Assembly: GCF_004804335.1 (NCBI RefSeq)
Contig: NZ_SRXY01000009.1
Coordinates: forward strand, 154,201-218,200
DNA: 64,000 nucleotides
Direction: 5' to 3'
Source: Pacificoceanicola onchidii
Lineage (GTDB): Bacteria > Pseudomonadota > Alphaproteobacteria > Rhodobacterales > Rhodobacteraceae
Position numbers and translations under genes: made by a program. Each line of letters opens with the position of its first letter. The stretch's first letter is position 1. This document shows positions 1 through 8,948 of the stretch, piece by piece. Under the pieces are notes generated by a model. It saw only the letters and a list, made by a program, of their open reading frames with translations, ran no database searches and had not been told where the DNA came from.

Positions 1-612
1 GCGCTCACGCTGACCCTGCAATCCATCGCCGACTTCGAAGAGATCCGCAGCGCGGGCACGCTTGAAAAGGCGCTCGAAGTGGTCGGACAGGATCCCGCCA
101 TCGGGCTGATCGTGCTGGACCTGAACCTGCCGGATGTGAACGGGCTCGACGGGCTGGTCCGGCTGCGCAATGCCGCGCCGAAAGCGCCGATCATCATCGC
201 TTCTTCGATGGCCGACAACACCATGATCAGCCATGCGCTCAAGGCGGGCGCCGATGCCTTTGTACCCAAGCATTCGCAGCGCTCGGTGTTCCGCCGCGCG
301 TTTGAAGCGGTGGCCAAGGGACAGGCTTTTGTTCCCGATGGCTACATTGATCCGCAGGCGGGCAAGGAACCGGCGCAGGACGACGCGCTCGCACGGCTGG
401 CCAGCCTGACAAACCAGCAGGCGCGCATCCTGCATCTGATCTGCGAAGGCAAGCTGAACAAGCAGATCGCCTATGATCTGTCGATCGCGGAAACCACTGT
501 AAAGGCCCATGTCACCGCCATCATGCGCAAACTCGGCGTGCACAGCCGCACCCAGGCGGTGCTGGTCGCGCAGGAGGCGCGCTTTTCGCGGGTCTTGCCA
601 ACCGGGGAATAA
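1..612 (+). CDS. LuxR/NarL-type response regulator (5' end outside window)
   Basis: The reading frame is open from base 1, so the N-terminus of the receiver domain lies outside the window. The receiver part carries the phospho-acceptor aspartate in LVLDLNLPDVNG and the conserved lysine in FVPKHS. It is followed by a C-terminal LuxR-type helix-turn-helix (LTNQQARILHLICEGKLNKQ, then ETTVKAHVTAIMRKLGV). It would be phosphorylated by a histidine kinase and bind DNA as a dimer. It lies 45 bases before a FIST-domain gene and a hybrid histidine kinase on the same strand, so the three probably form one signalling operon, with this protein as transcriptional output. The family is certain; the partner kinase is inferred from position. 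Confidence 0.93.
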   Translation, partial: ALTLTLQSIADFEEIRSAGTLEKALEVVGQDPAIGLIVLDLNLPDVNGLDGLVRLRNAAPKAPIIIASSMADNTMISHALKAGADAFVPKHSQRSVFRRAFEAVAKGQAFVPDGYIDPQAGKEPAQDDALARLASLTNQQARILHLICEGKLNKQIAYDLSIAETTVKAHVTAIMRKLGVHSRTQAVLVAQEARFSRVLPTGE

Positions 613-657
613 GCCGTAACCTGAAGACCACTCGGATCCTTACACAAGGTCAGGCAA

Positions 658-1833
658 TTGGACGGAGCGACGAAACGCTCCGCACGGGGGGAGATCGGGG
701 CCAAATCCGCGCTGCGCGTGGCACAGGCCTCCTGCACCGGTCCGGACAGGGCCGGAACATTGGCAACGCGGTTGGGCCCCGGGCCTTTTGCGCTGGTTTG
801 CCTGTTTGTTTCTCCCGATGCGGATTTCGCGGGGCTGACCCGCAACAGCCACCGCGCCTTTGGCGGGGCGGATGTGCTTGCCTGTACCACCGCCGGAGAG
901 ATCGGTCAGGACGGCTATGAGGAAGGCCAGATCATCGCCATCGGCTTCCCTTGCAGCCATTTCGCCACCAGCACGCTGGTGATCGACGCGCTCGACGAGC
1001 TTGATGAACAGGCGGTGATTGATCGGCTCATTCAGGACCGCATGGCACTGAACCAACGCGCCCCGGAGATGCAATCGGAGTTTGCTTTCCTGATGGTGGA
1101 CGGCCTGTCGCTTCAGGAAGAGCACCTGACCGGCGTGCTGACCGCCGGGCTTGGCCCGACACCGCTGTTTGGCGGCTCCGCCGGCGATGGCGAAGATTTC
1201 CGGTCCACCTTCCTGTCGCGCAATGGCAGCATTCGCCAGAACGCGGCGCTGCTGGCGCTGGTGCGCTCGCGCTGCCCGGTACAGGTGTTCAGCCTCGACC
1301 ACATGGTCCCGGGCGAGACGCGCATGGTGGTGACCAAGGCCGATCCCGACCGCCGCGTGGTGCAGGAGATCAACGCCGAACCTGCCGCGCAGGAATACGC
1401 GCGGCTTCTGGGCAAGGACCCCAACCAGCTCTCCGCCTTCACCTTTGCCGCGCACCCGGTGGTGGTGCGGCTGGGCGATACACATCACGTGCGCTCGATC
1501 CAGCGCATGGATGAAAACGGCGATCTGGTGTTCTTTTCGGCCATCGACGAAGGCATGGTGCTGAGCCTCGCGGACCATCGCGACATTGCCGAACATCTGG
1601 ACGAACGTCTCAGCGCTCTGGGCGCTGTGGGCAAACCGGATCACATCCTCGCCTGCGATTGTCTGCTGCGCAAGATCGAGGCCACCCAGCATCAAAGATC
1701 CCGGCAGGTCTCCGACATTCTGACCCGCAACAACGTGGTGGGCTTTTCGACCTACGGCGAGCAGATCGGCGCGCTGCACGTGAACCAGACGCTGACCGGC
1801 GTGGCCTTCTACCCGGCGATGGAGGATGTCTGA
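658..1833 (+). CDS. FIST-domain sensory protein, NosP-like
   Basis: 391 residues with an N-terminal FIST_N region (CTTAGEIG about 76-83, FGGSAGDG about 171-178) and a C-terminal FIST_C region (VVGFSTYGEQIG about 360-371). No membrane segment is evident, so it should be cytosolic. FIST proteins are ligand-binding sensors. One subgroup, NosP of Pseudomonas aeruginosa, binds haem and nitric oxide and is encoded next to the hybrid kinase NahK. Here the gene ends three bases before a NahK-like kinase, the same arrangement. Histidines 266, 276 and 277, in AAHP and GDTHHVRS, are candidate haem ligands. The start is TTG at 658, with AAGG about 8 bases upstream and no better in-frame ATG. A role in sensing NO is an inference; other FIST ligands such as amino acids remain possible. 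Confidence 0.88.
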   Translation: MDGATKRSARGEIGAKSALRVAQASCTGPDRAGTLATRLGPGPFALVCLFVSPDADFAGLTRNSHRAFGGADVLACTTAGEIGQDGYEEGQIIAIGFPCSHFATSTLVIDALDELDEQAVIDRLIQDRMALNQRAPEMQSEFAFLMVDGLSLQEEHLTGVLTAGLGPTPLFGGSAGDGEDFRSTFLSRNGSIRQNAALLALVRSRCPVQVFSLDHMVPGETRMVVTKADPDRRVVQEINAEPAAQEYARLLGKDPNQLSAFTFAAHPVVVRLGDTHHVRSIQRMDENGDLVFFSAIDEGMVLSLADHRDIAEHLDERLSALGAVGKPDHILACDCLLRKIEATQHQRSRQVSDILTRNNVVGFSTYGEQIGALHVNQTLTGVAFYPAMEDV

Positions 1834-1836
1834 GCC

Positions 1837-4050
1837 ATGTCGCTGGTGAACCCCGCGGATTCGGTCGAACGGCAGAACGAAAAGCTGATCAAGATCGCCG
1901 AGTCGCTGATGAAGCGGGTCGAATACGGCTCTGAACCGTCCGGCGCGGCCTATGAGCAATTCGAGCGCGCCGCCCTGCTGGAAAAGCGGGTGCGGGAACG
2001 GACGCTGGAGCTGGAGCGCACGCTCAACCTGCTGCACGAATCCAACGCCCAACTGGCCGCCGCCAACGACGAAACCGAGGCCGCGCGCCGCAATCTCGCC
2101 GATGCGATTGAAACCGTCTCCGAGGGCTTTGCGCTCTTTGACAGTGCCGAAACACTGGTCATGTGCAATTCGCGCTTTTGCCGGGATTTTCGCGATACCG
2201 TGCGCGATCTCAGCCCCGGTCTCGCCTTCTCGCAATACGTGGATCAGGTCAGCCGCTCGCGCTACCTCGCGCTGCCGCAGGAAACCTCGGCCCGGACCTG
2301 GGCCGACAAACGGCTGCGCCGCCACCGCGATCGCCATGTCATGTTCAATGTTGAGCTGGCCCATGACCGCTGGCTGCAGGTCTCCGAACATCGCACCGCC
2401 AACGGCGGCACGGTGGTTTTGCAGACCGATGTGACCGACCTGATCCGGCTTGAACGGCAGGAACGCGACAAGCTGCGCGACAAGCAGACTCGCATGATCC
2501 GTGCCACGCTCGATCACCTAAACCAGGGTGTCTGCATCTTCGACGAAAAGGCCCGGCTTGTGGGCTGGAACGAGAAGATCGGCACGCTGCTCGCCCTGCC
2601 CGCCCGGCGCATGCAGCTGGGCGCGTCGTTCTTTGCGCTGCTGGATCGGCTCGGGGACGACATCGTCTTTACCCGCGGCCTGACGCAGGAAGGCTTTTCG
2701 AACTGGGCGCGGCAGGACAGGCCGCGCGAACAGATCAGTTTCGAGATCCGCCGAAGCGGCAGCATCACCTTGCAGATCTTTGGCCGGGGCATGCCCGACG
2801 GCGGGTTCGTGATTTCGGTCACCGATGTCACCACGGAACGCGAAGCGGCGCAAAAACTGCATGAACTCAATGAGATCCTCGAACAACGAGTGATGGAGCG
2901 CACGCTGGAACTTGAGGATGCGCTGTCTGCCGCAGAGCGGGCGAACGCATCGAAATCGCGCTTTGTCGCGGCCGCCAGCCATGACCTGCTCCAGCCGCTG
3001 TCAGCGGCAAAACTCTATATCGCGTCGCTGGCGGACCGCTCCACCGACTCCGCCGAAACGGTGGTCCTGGCCAAGACCGAAAGCGCGCTCAACAGCGCCG
3101 AAGCGATCATCGACGCGCTGCTCGACATCTCGAAACTGGATGGCGACGGGGTGAGCTTTGACGTGGGCACCGTGGCGCTCAATGACATTCTGCGCCCGCT
3201 GGTTGATGAAATGGAAGTGCTCGCGCTGAACAAGGGGCTGGAGCTGCGGCTTGTCGGCTGCTCGCTCAGTGTCGAAAGCGATCCGGCCTACCTGCGGCGC
3301 ATCGTGCAGAACCTGCTCGCCAACGCCATTCGCTATACCGAACAAGGGCGGGTTCTGCTCGGCGTGCGGCGGCGCGGTGGCATGGCGCGGATCGAAGTCT
3401 GGGACACCGGCCCCGGCATTGCCGAAGAGGATCAGAACAGCATTTTCGAAGAGTTCAAACGGCTGGACGCGGGGGCCTCCGACAACGACGGTCTGGGCCT
3501 TGGCCTTGCCATCGTGGAGCGGGCCTGCGCGCGGCTTGGCCATCCCATTGGCCTTTGGTCACAGCCGGGTGTGGGCAGCTGTTTCATGGTGAACCTGCCG
3601 CTTGCAGGGCAAGCGGCCCCGCGCGATCCGGCCAAACCGCGCATGGCCCGGCCCGTGTCGCTGGCCCATGCGGGCATGATCACGCTCTTGGTGGAAAACG
3701 ATCCTCAAATGCGCCGCGCGATCACCGTCCTGATGGAAAGCTGGGGCGTGCACGTGATCGAGGCCGAAGACGCCGCTTCGGCCCTGACCCTTCTGGAGGA
3801 CATCGAGATCAGCCCGGACGCCATGGTGCTCGATCACCAGCTTGGCGCCGGGGCCAGCGGGCTGGACCTCTATCGGACAATTTCGGAATCGCTCGGTCCC
3901 CTGCCCTGCGCCATCATCTCGGCAGACAGAACACCGGAACTGGCCGCCGCCTGCGAAGACGCCGGCGCGACCTTCCTGCAAAAGCCGATCGACCGGCAGA
4001 AGCTCAGCGCATTGCTCGAAGCCGCTGCCGGTCGCATGATTGCCTCCTGA
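1837..4050 (+). CDS. PAS hybrid sensor histidine kinase, NahK/ErcS-like
   Basis: 737 residues with no transmembrane segment. An N-terminal coiled coil (about 15-90) precedes two PAS-like regions (about 90-205 and 220-335), a second coiled coil, and a HisKA domain with phospho-acceptor His382 in ASHDLLQPL. The HATPase has its N box at NLLANAIRY and G boxes at DTGPGIAEE and GLGLGLAIV. A C-terminal receiver carries Asp666 in VLDHQLGAG. The ASHDLLQPL H-box and the PAS-HK-REC order are typical of the NahK/ErcS group, which signals through phosphorelay or lets a FIST partner gate its autophosphorylation. It is probably translationally coupled to the FIST gene three bases upstream. Assignment to the kinase class is secure; the ligand chemistry is not. 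Confidence 0.93.
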   Translation: MSLVNPADSVERQNEKLIKIAESLMKRVEYGSEPSGAAYEQFERAALLEKRVRERTLELERTLNLLHESNAQLAAANDETEAARRNLADAIETVSEGFALFDSAETLVMCNSRFCRDFRDTVRDLSPGLAFSQYVDQVSRSRYLALPQETSARTWADKRLRRHRDRHVMFNVELAHDRWLQVSEHRTANGGTVVLQTDVTDLIRLERQERDKLRDKQTRMIRATLDHLNQGVCIFDEKARLVGWNEKIGTLLALPARRMQLGASFFALLDRLGDDIVFTRGLTQEGFSNWARQDRPREQISFEIRRSGSITLQIFGRGMPDGGFVISVTDVTTEREAAQKLHELNEILEQRVMERTLELEDALSAAERANASKSRFVAAASHDLLQPLSAAKLYIASLADRSTDSAETVVLAKTESALNSAEAIIDALLDISKLDGDGVSFDVGTVALNDILRPLVDEMEVLALNKGLELRLVGCSLSVESDPAYLRRIVQNLLANAIRYTEQGRVLLGVRRRGGMARIEVWDTGPGIAEEDQNSIFEEFKRLDAGASDNDGLGLGLAIVERACARLGHPIGLWSQPGVGSCFMVNLPLAGQAAPRDPAKPRMARPVSLAHAGMITLLVENDPQMRRAITVLMESWGVHVIEAEDAASALTLLEDIEISPDAMVLDHQLGAGASGLDLYRTISESLGPLPCAIISADRTPELAAACEDAGATFLQKPIDRQKLSALLEAAAGRMIAS

Positions 4051-4062
4051 GGCGGGACAGAT

Positions 4063-4341
4063 TTACATCATGCCGCTGCAGCGACCGCGCGGCTTCGGCA
4101 TGCCAAGCCTTTGCGGGTTGATCACCAGGATCCAGCGCGGCGGATAACCCGGCGCTTGCGTCTTGCGATAGACACAGCCGTTGGACATGGTCCGGTACTC
4201 ACCACGGGGCGCAACAACACCCTGCGTGCTGATGAATGGCTGGGCCTGGGCGAGCATCAGCTCCTTCGGAGCGCCGCTGTCCACGGGCGGCAGGGAAACA
4301 AGACCAAGGGCAGAAGCAGTGACAAGGGCAGTGAAGCTCAT
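4063..4341 (-). CDS. Small secreted protein of unknown function
   Basis: 92 residues starting at MSFTALVTASALGLVSLPP, which looks like a signal peptide; an AGGAG ribosome site precedes this ATG at good distance, so the upstream in-frame start at 4374 is not favoured. The mature part contains a single Cys pair (NGCVYRK and RGRCSG), several prolines and PPRWILVINP. I do not recognise the family. It converges tail-to-tail with the hybrid kinase, leaving 12 bases between stop codons. Probably periplasmic. Confidence 0.6.
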   Translation of the reverse strand: MSFTALVTASALGLVSLPPVDSGAPKELMLAQAQPFISTQGVVAPRGEYRTMSNGCVYRKTQAPGYPPRWILVINPQRLGMPKPRGRCSGMM

Positions 4342-4534
4342 GAGTTGGCTCTCCTTCGTTTCTGGGGCGCGCAAAAGCGCCGATACGGACGGTGTGACAC
4401 CCCCACAGCCCTGAACCGTGTCCCGTAAACGTCAGAAAGATGAACTTCCGGTTTAATTTTAGCAGATTTCTTTGCGATGGCGCTCAGGTGGAACTTCAAG
4501 AATACCCGACAAGCCATTGAATTTACATTATAAG

Positions 4535-5827
4535 TCAGATTGCGATCACGATATCCGCGCGCAATCCGCCCAAGGTCTCGCTCTCGCCAAGCCGCAAGAC
4601 ACCGCCATGCGCCCGGGCAATATCCGCCGCAATGGCAAGCCCCAGACCCACGCCCGGCCCTTTGTCCTGGTTTCGCGCCGGGTCCAACCGCACAAACGGG
4701 CGCAGGGCATCCTCCCGCTGATCCGCCGGAATGCCCGGCCCGTCGTCTTCCACCCGGATTCGGAGCGATTTCCCGGTGATCATCACCGACAATTCACAAT
4801 GCGAGCCGTAACGAATGGCATTGCCCGCGAGGTTCTCGATGGCCCGCCGCAGAGCACGGGGCCGCAGCGGGTAACTGCCGCTCCCCTCAACCTCCACAAG
4901 CCGCACAGCCTGCCCGGCCCGCTGCGCGTCCTCGGCCACCGATTGCACCAGCGCCACAGGGTCCGTCGGCTCCACCGCAGAGGTCTCTGCATCCCCTCGC
5001 GCAAACTCAAGGAAGGCATCAATCAGTTGTTGCATGTCCTCCACGTCCCGCTCCAGCGGCGCGCGGTCCTCATCGTCCAGCAAGGACAGGCCAAGCCGCA
5101 TCCGCGTCAGCGGCGTGCGCAGATCGTGGCTTACCCCGGAAAGCATCATGGTGCGCTGTTCGATCTGCCGTTCGATCCGCGCCCGCATGTCGAGAAAAGC
5201 ATGCCCGGCGGAACGCACCTCGATCGCGCCAGAGGGCGAATACGGCTCGTTCCGCCCGCGCCCGAACGCCTCCGCCGCCCTGGCAAGACGGGTGATGGGC
5301 CGCAGCTGATTGCGCAGGTAGAGAAAGGCGATCACGGTCATCACCAGACCAAAAAACACCATGTTCACAAGAAGTTGGTGCGGATTGCTCGCCGAAACCC
5401 GCCCGCGGCCGAAGTCGACTTCATAAACCACACCGCCGCGCTCCACGAAGAGCATGACGTCGCGATCATCCGGCAGACTGATCTGGCGCAGACCCTCCAC
5501 CCTGTCGCGCAGAACCCGCATCACAACGATCCCGGTAAAATCGTACCAGCGCCGCATGTCCGCCTCCGGAACGTCGTCCCGCGCGACGGGTTTGATCGCC
5601 AGATCCAACGCCTGCGCCAGCGCCGCATCCTCCGGCCCCGCATCCAGTACAAAGTTGACGGAGCGCGCCAGTTCGCGGCTGAGCTGCACCGTCACCCCTT
5701 CGAAATGACGCTGCACAAACACCACGGAAACCACCAGTTGCAGCGTGACCACCGGCAGGACCAGAATGAGCGCGGCACGGCCATAAAGGCTGCGCGGCAT
5801 ATAACGTTTGAGCCATTCGAACGACAT
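4535..5827 (-). CDS. EnvZ-like membrane sensor histidine kinase
   Basis: 430 residues. A first membrane helix at about 17-36 (AALILVLPVVTLQLVVSVVF) is followed by a short periplasmic loop and a second helix near 155-170 (LVNMVFFGLVMTVIAFLYL). A HAMP linker then leads to HisKA (SGVSHDLRTPLTRMR, phospho-acceptor His) and HATPase (N box NLAGNAIRYG, G boxes DDGPGIPAD and GVGLGLAIA). This is the architecture of EnvZ/osmosensor-type kinases. No OmpR-type response regulator lies beside it in the window, so its partner is encoded elsewhere or the kinase is an orphan. It is divergent from the MBL-fold gene, with 54 bases between the start codons. Confidence 0.92.
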   Translation of the reverse strand: MSFEWLKRYMPRSLYGRAALILVLPVVTLQLVVSVVFVQRHFEGVTVQLSRELARSVNFVLDAGPEDAALAQALDLAIKPVARDDVPEADMRRWYDFTGIVVMRVLRDRVEGLRQISLPDDRDVMLFVERGGVVYEVDFGRGRVSASNPHQLLVNMVFFGLVMTVIAFLYLRNQLRPITRLARAAEAFGRGRNEPYSPSGAIEVRSAGHAFLDMRARIERQIEQRTMMLSGVSHDLRTPLTRMRLGLSLLDDEDRAPLERDVEDMQQLIDAFLEFARGDAETSAVEPTDPVALVQSVAEDAQRAGQAVRLVEVEGSGSYPLRPRALRRAIENLAGNAIRYGSHCELSVMITGKSLRIRVEDDGPGIPADQREDALRPFVRLDPARNQDKGPGVGLGLAIAADIARAHGGVLRLGESETLGGLRADIVIAI

Positions 5828-5881
5828 GGGCTAAGCCTAGCCAATCACCCCGGCCCCCGCCACCCGCGAAAGGACCTCGCC

Positions 5882-6796
5882 TTGATCGATCCGCAACCTG
5901 ATTTCCTCCCTATCCCCGGCGAAGCCGTCACGCTTGCACCCGGCCTGCGCCGGATCCTTGCGCCCAATCCGTCGCCGATGACCTATCGCGGGACAAACAC
6001 CTATCTGCTGGGGGAGCGTGAGATTGCGGTGATCGATCCGGGGCCAGACTCAGCGCCGCATCTGGAGGCGATTCTGGCCGCCGTGGCGCCAGACGCGCGG
6101 ATCAGTCATATCCTTGTCACCCACGCTCATCTCGACCATTCGCCGCTCGCCCGCCCGCTGTCCGAGCGCACAGGCGCGCCAGTCTACGGATTCGGCCCGG
6201 CAACGGCCGGGCGCTCCGACGTCATGATCCGATTGGCGGCGGACGGTCTGACCGGTGGCGGCGAAGGGGTGGATTCGGCATTTGAGCCAGATGAAACCCT
6301 TAACGATGGCGCGGAACTCACCGGCAAGGGCTGGACGCTCACGGCGCTGCACACACCGGGCCATATGGCCAACCATCTGGCGTTTGCCTGGGGCGACGCG
6401 CTCTTCACCGGAGATCTTGTCATGGGTTGGGCCAGTTCGCTGGTCTCGCCGCCGGACGGCGACCTGACGGACTTCATGCGCTCCCTCCGCAGTTTGCAGA
6501 AACGGCCATGGGCAACCTTCCATCCCGGTCACGGCGCGCCGGTGAGCGACCCGCAACAGCGCCTCGAAGAGCTGATCACCCACCGCCTGAGCCGCGAGGC
6601 AGCGATCCTTGCCGCTCTGCAGGACGGCCCGGCCACCGCCGCCGATCTCGCCGCCCGGATCTACACCGACACCCCGCCCGCGCTCCTGCCCGCCGCGGAA
6701 CGCAACGTATTCAGCCACCTCATTGATCTTGTGACAAAAAACGCGGCCCGCGCGGTAGAAGACCTGTCCATTTCCGCGCGCTTTTCTGCGGTTTGA
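5882..6796 (+). CDS. MBL-fold metallohydrolase, LACTB2-like
   Basis: About 304 residues. The zinc-binding motif THAHLDHSPLARPL (HxHxDH), the later HTPGHMANH and HPGHGAPV histidines, and GDLVMGWASS give a metallo-beta-lactamase fold. A C-terminal winged-helix-like tail (PATAADLAARIYTDTP) resembles the LACTB2/beta-lactamase-like-2 group, whose members include nucleases and hydrolases. The frame is open for about 1.4 kb upstream, but that part is antisense to the kinase gene. The TTG at 5882 is the likely start because GAAAGGA lies about 8 bases before it and family similarity begins there. The substrate cannot be told from sequence. Confidence 0.88.
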   Translation: MIDPQPDFLPIPGEAVTLAPGLRRILAPNPSPMTYRGTNTYLLGEREIAVIDPGPDSAPHLEAILAAVAPDARISHILVTHAHLDHSPLARPLSERTGAPVYGFGPATAGRSDVMIRLAADGLTGGGEGVDSAFEPDETLNDGAELTGKGWTLTALHTPGHMANHLAFAWGDALFTGDLVMGWASSLVSPPDGDLTDFMRSLRSLQKRPWATFHPGHGAPVSDPQQRLEELITHRLSREAAILAALQDGPATAADLAARIYTDTPPALLPAAERNVFSHLIDLVTKNAARAVEDLSISARFSAV

Positions 6797-6876
6797 GAGG
6801 AAAATTCGAAAAAGCTGAATTTTGTTACAAAACCCTCTGGACGCCCGGATTCCACATTGCTATACGCCCCACATGT

Positions 6877-6951
6877 TCCGGCGTAGCTCAGCGGTAGAGC
6901 AGTTGACTGTTAATCAATTGGTCGTAGGTTCGATCCCTACCGCCGGAGCCA
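6877..6951 (+). tRNA. tRNA-Asn (GTT)
   Basis: A full cloverleaf can be folded. The acceptor arms are TCCGGCG and CGCCGGA with discriminator G and an encoded CCA. The D arm is GCTCAGCGGTAGAGC, the anticodon loop CTGTTAA has anticodon GTT, and the T arm contains GGTTCGATCC. The anticodon assigns it to asparagine. An intrinsic terminator follows immediately. Confidence 0.97.
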
Positions 6952-6952
6952 T

Positions 6953-6989
6953 AAAAAGCCCTTAAGGTCAGAACCTTAAGGGCTTTTTT
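6953..6989 (+). terminator. Intrinsic terminator of tRNA-Asn
   Basis: An 11-bp perfect stem (GCCCTTAAGGT / ACCTTAAGGGC, 6958-6968 and 6973-6983) with a 4-base loop is preceded by A5 and followed by T6. It lies directly after the tRNA CCA end. The flanking A and T tracts allow it to act in both directions, so it could also stop leftward transcription from 7045 onward. Confidence 0.93.
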
Positions 6990-7044
6990 GGTTTTTGAGA
7001 TACAGGGTCAGGGGCCGCGTATCCGCCCCCTGAAACCGGCCAAT

Positions 7045-7860
7045 TCAGCCTTCAGCGCGTTTCACTTTCTGGTGCTCGTCTTCGACAAGACCGATTTTCC
7101 AATAGCCCGAAATATAGGTGTCGGCGCGGGGCAAACCCTTTTCCTGATGCAGGAAGGCCCGCAGGGCGCGGACAACCGCGCTTTCCCCTGCGATGCAGGT
7201 CTGTACGCGGCCTGAAGGCCAGGGCAGCGCGCGGATCAGCTCTTCCTGTGCGGTGGAGGGCTGCTCGGGGTGCGGGTGCACGAGCCAGTGCGTCTCGATG
7301 CCGGCGGGCGCGTCGATCTCCTGTTTGTCCTCCGCAGAGGTCACTTCGAAGATCGCGACCCCTTTGGCATCTCGCGGCATGGCTTCGAGCGTGGCCGCAG
7401 CGACCGGGATCGCGGATGGGTCCGCCGCGACAAGGTACCAATCCGCGTCAAAACGCGTGACCTTCGCGCCGCTCGGACCGGCGAATCCGAGGAAGTCCCC
7501 GGTCTTCGCCTGCATGGCCCAGCGGGACGCGGGGCCGTTGTCACCATGGGCCACAAAGTCGATCCACATCTCCCGCGTCACCGGATCAAAGCCGCGCACC
7601 GTGTAGGTACGGCGCACGGGCGCGGGTCCACCTGAAAGCCGCGCGGCAAAGGCCTCACGGCTCTCATCCGGATCCGGGATCATGATCTTGCAATTGGCGC
7701 CGTTGCGGTCCTCGGGGAAACCATCCAGCTCCGGCCCGGCAAAGACAACGCGGATCATGTTGGGGGTCAGGTAGCCTGCCCGCTTCACCGTCAGAACGCG
7801 CGGGCTGGGACGGCCAAGCGCCTGTTTTGCCTTGGTTTTCAAATTGGATAACACGCTCAT
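7045..7860 (-). CDS. Siderophore-interacting FAD-binding protein (ferric-siderophore reductase)
   Basis: 271 residues of the SIP/ViuB family. The FAD-binding region contains RRTYTVRGFDP and the family-typical WIDFVAHGDNGPASRWAMQA, and the NAD(P)H-binding C-terminal half ends in TYISGYWKIGLVEDEH. Family members reduce ferric iron in imported siderophore complexes in the cytosol. No siderophore transporter genes lie next to it, so it serves iron uptake encoded elsewhere. Its downstream end abuts the bidirectional terminator after tRNA-Asn. Confidence 0.92.
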   Translation of the reverse strand: MSVLSNLKTKAKQALGRPSPRVLTVKRAGYLTPNMIRVVFAGPELDGFPEDRNGANCKIMIPDPDESREAFAARLSGGPAPVRRTYTVRGFDPVTREMWIDFVAHGDNGPASRWAMQAKTGDFLGFAGPSGAKVTRFDADWYLVAADPSAIPVAAATLEAMPRDAKGVAIFEVTSAEDKQEIDAPAGIETHWLVHPHPEQPSTAQEELIRALPWPSGRVQTCIAGESAVVRALRAFLHQEKGLPRADTYISGYWKIGLVEDEHQKVKRAEG

Positions 7861-7938
7861 TTCATGCCTTTCCTATGGCAGGTTAGCCTGGCTGCGTCCG
7901 GGGACGGTGGCTGAGCTGCTGGGTTGAGGGGTCCGGGC

Positions 7939-8835
7939 TTAATCCGCCCGGATGATGACCTGCGTGCCCCACGGATCACGCAGCATCAGGCCGGTTTGGG
8001 GCCGCGTATAGGCCATGCCACGGCTGTCGAGGCTGCGGGCCAGGGCTTCGATCCCGGCGCCGTCTCTCAAGCGCAGCGTATAGGCCGCAAGACCCAAGGC
8101 CACGTCCGGCCGGACGGCGCCCGCGCGCGCGTGCCAGATATTCGCGGCGATATGGTGATGATAGCCTCCGCTGGCGTAGAATTGCGCGCTGTCCATTTCG
8201 TTGCGAATGGCAAAGCCCAGCGTCTCCACAAAGAAGCCTTCGGCCTGTGCAAGCGCGCTGACCGACAGGTGCAAATGCCCGATGCGCAGGCCTTCGGGCG
8301 CACGATACGGCGTGTCCGGCGCGGCGCTGTCAAAGAGAGCCTGCAAATCCAGCGGTCTGGTCGGGAAATCGAGACGCCCCTCAGGCGCTTGCGGCCAGTG
8401 CGCCCGCGGTTTGTCGGCGTAGATCTCGATCCCGTTGCCTTCGGGATCATTCAGGTAAATCGCCTCGCTGACCCCGTGATCCGATGCCCCGATGATCCGC
8501 GTGCCAAGGCTGACCACATGGGCAAACCAATCGGCCAGATCGGCGCGGCGCGGCATGAGATAGGCGGTGTGAAACAGACCCGGCGCACCGCGCGGGGCCT
8601 TGGTTGCGCGCGGATCGCTCTCAAGGGTCAGCAGGGTCTGCCCCCCTGCCCCCAGAACCGCCTGCCCGGCGGCCTGCCCCACCACATCGAGGCCAAGAAC
8701 CGATTGATACCACCGCGTCATGCCGGGCAAGTCCGCAACGCGCAGCGTTGTAGCCGCCACGTAGAACGGCATGTGAACAGGATGATCCTCCGGCATCACA
8801 TCAACCGGGGTCTGGTCAAGGTTTGCAAAGCTCAT
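7939..8835 (-). CDS. VOC-family ring-cleavage dioxygenase/glyoxalase-like protein
   Basis: 298 residues from the ATG at 8835, which is preceded by GAAAGGAGAG; the longer frame to 8940 lacks a ribosome site. Two vicinal-oxygen-chelate modules are visible: residues about 20-140 with PGLFHTAYL and GNGIEIYADKP, and a second from RIGHLHLSV onward. His, His and Glu in these motifs are candidate Fe/Mn ligands. The layout resembles Bacillus CatE-type catechol-2,3-dioxygenases. No other aromatic catabolic gene is adjacent, so the actual substrate is unknown. A terminator-like hairpin separates it from the upstream MBL gene. Confidence 0.87.
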   Translation of the reverse strand: MSFANLDQTPVDVMPEDHPVHMPFYVAATTLRVADLPGMTRWYQSVLGLDVVGQAAGQAVLGAGGQTLLTLESDPRATKAPRGAPGLFHTAYLMPRRADLADWFAHVVSLGTRIIGASDHGVSEAIYLNDPEGNGIEIYADKPRAHWPQAPEGRLDFPTRPLDLQALFDSAAPDTPYRAPEGLRIGHLHLSVSALAQAEGFFVETLGFAIRNEMDSAQFYASGGYHHHIAANIWHARAGAVRPDVALGLAAYTLRLRDGAGIEALARSLDSRGMAYTRPQTGLMLRDPWGTQVIIRAD

Positions 8836-8856
8836 GGGACTCTCCTTTCGAGCGGC

Positions 8857-8883
8857 AAAAGGGCCGCCAACCTCTGGCGGCCC
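8857..8883 (-). terminator. Intrinsic terminator between MBL gene and VOC gene
   Basis: On the minus strand a 9-bp perfect stem (GGGCCGCCA / TGGCGGCCC) with a 5-base loop is followed by TTTTGCC. It sits after the stop of the Tat-type MBL gene and directly before the ribosome site of the VOC gene. It would therefore attenuate read-through between the two. Confidence 0.65.
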
Positions 8884-8948
8884 GTCCGGCAATATAAGCG
8901 CGGCGGCTGCGCTACGGGACTGCGCGTGCCGCACACGCATTGTGCGCG

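Noticed and set aside
4472..5881. An in-frame upstream extension of the MBL gene, giving 774 residues
   Set aside because: The extension lies antisense to the EnvZ-like kinase, which has complete motifs. A TTG with a good ribosome site at 5882 matches the family start.
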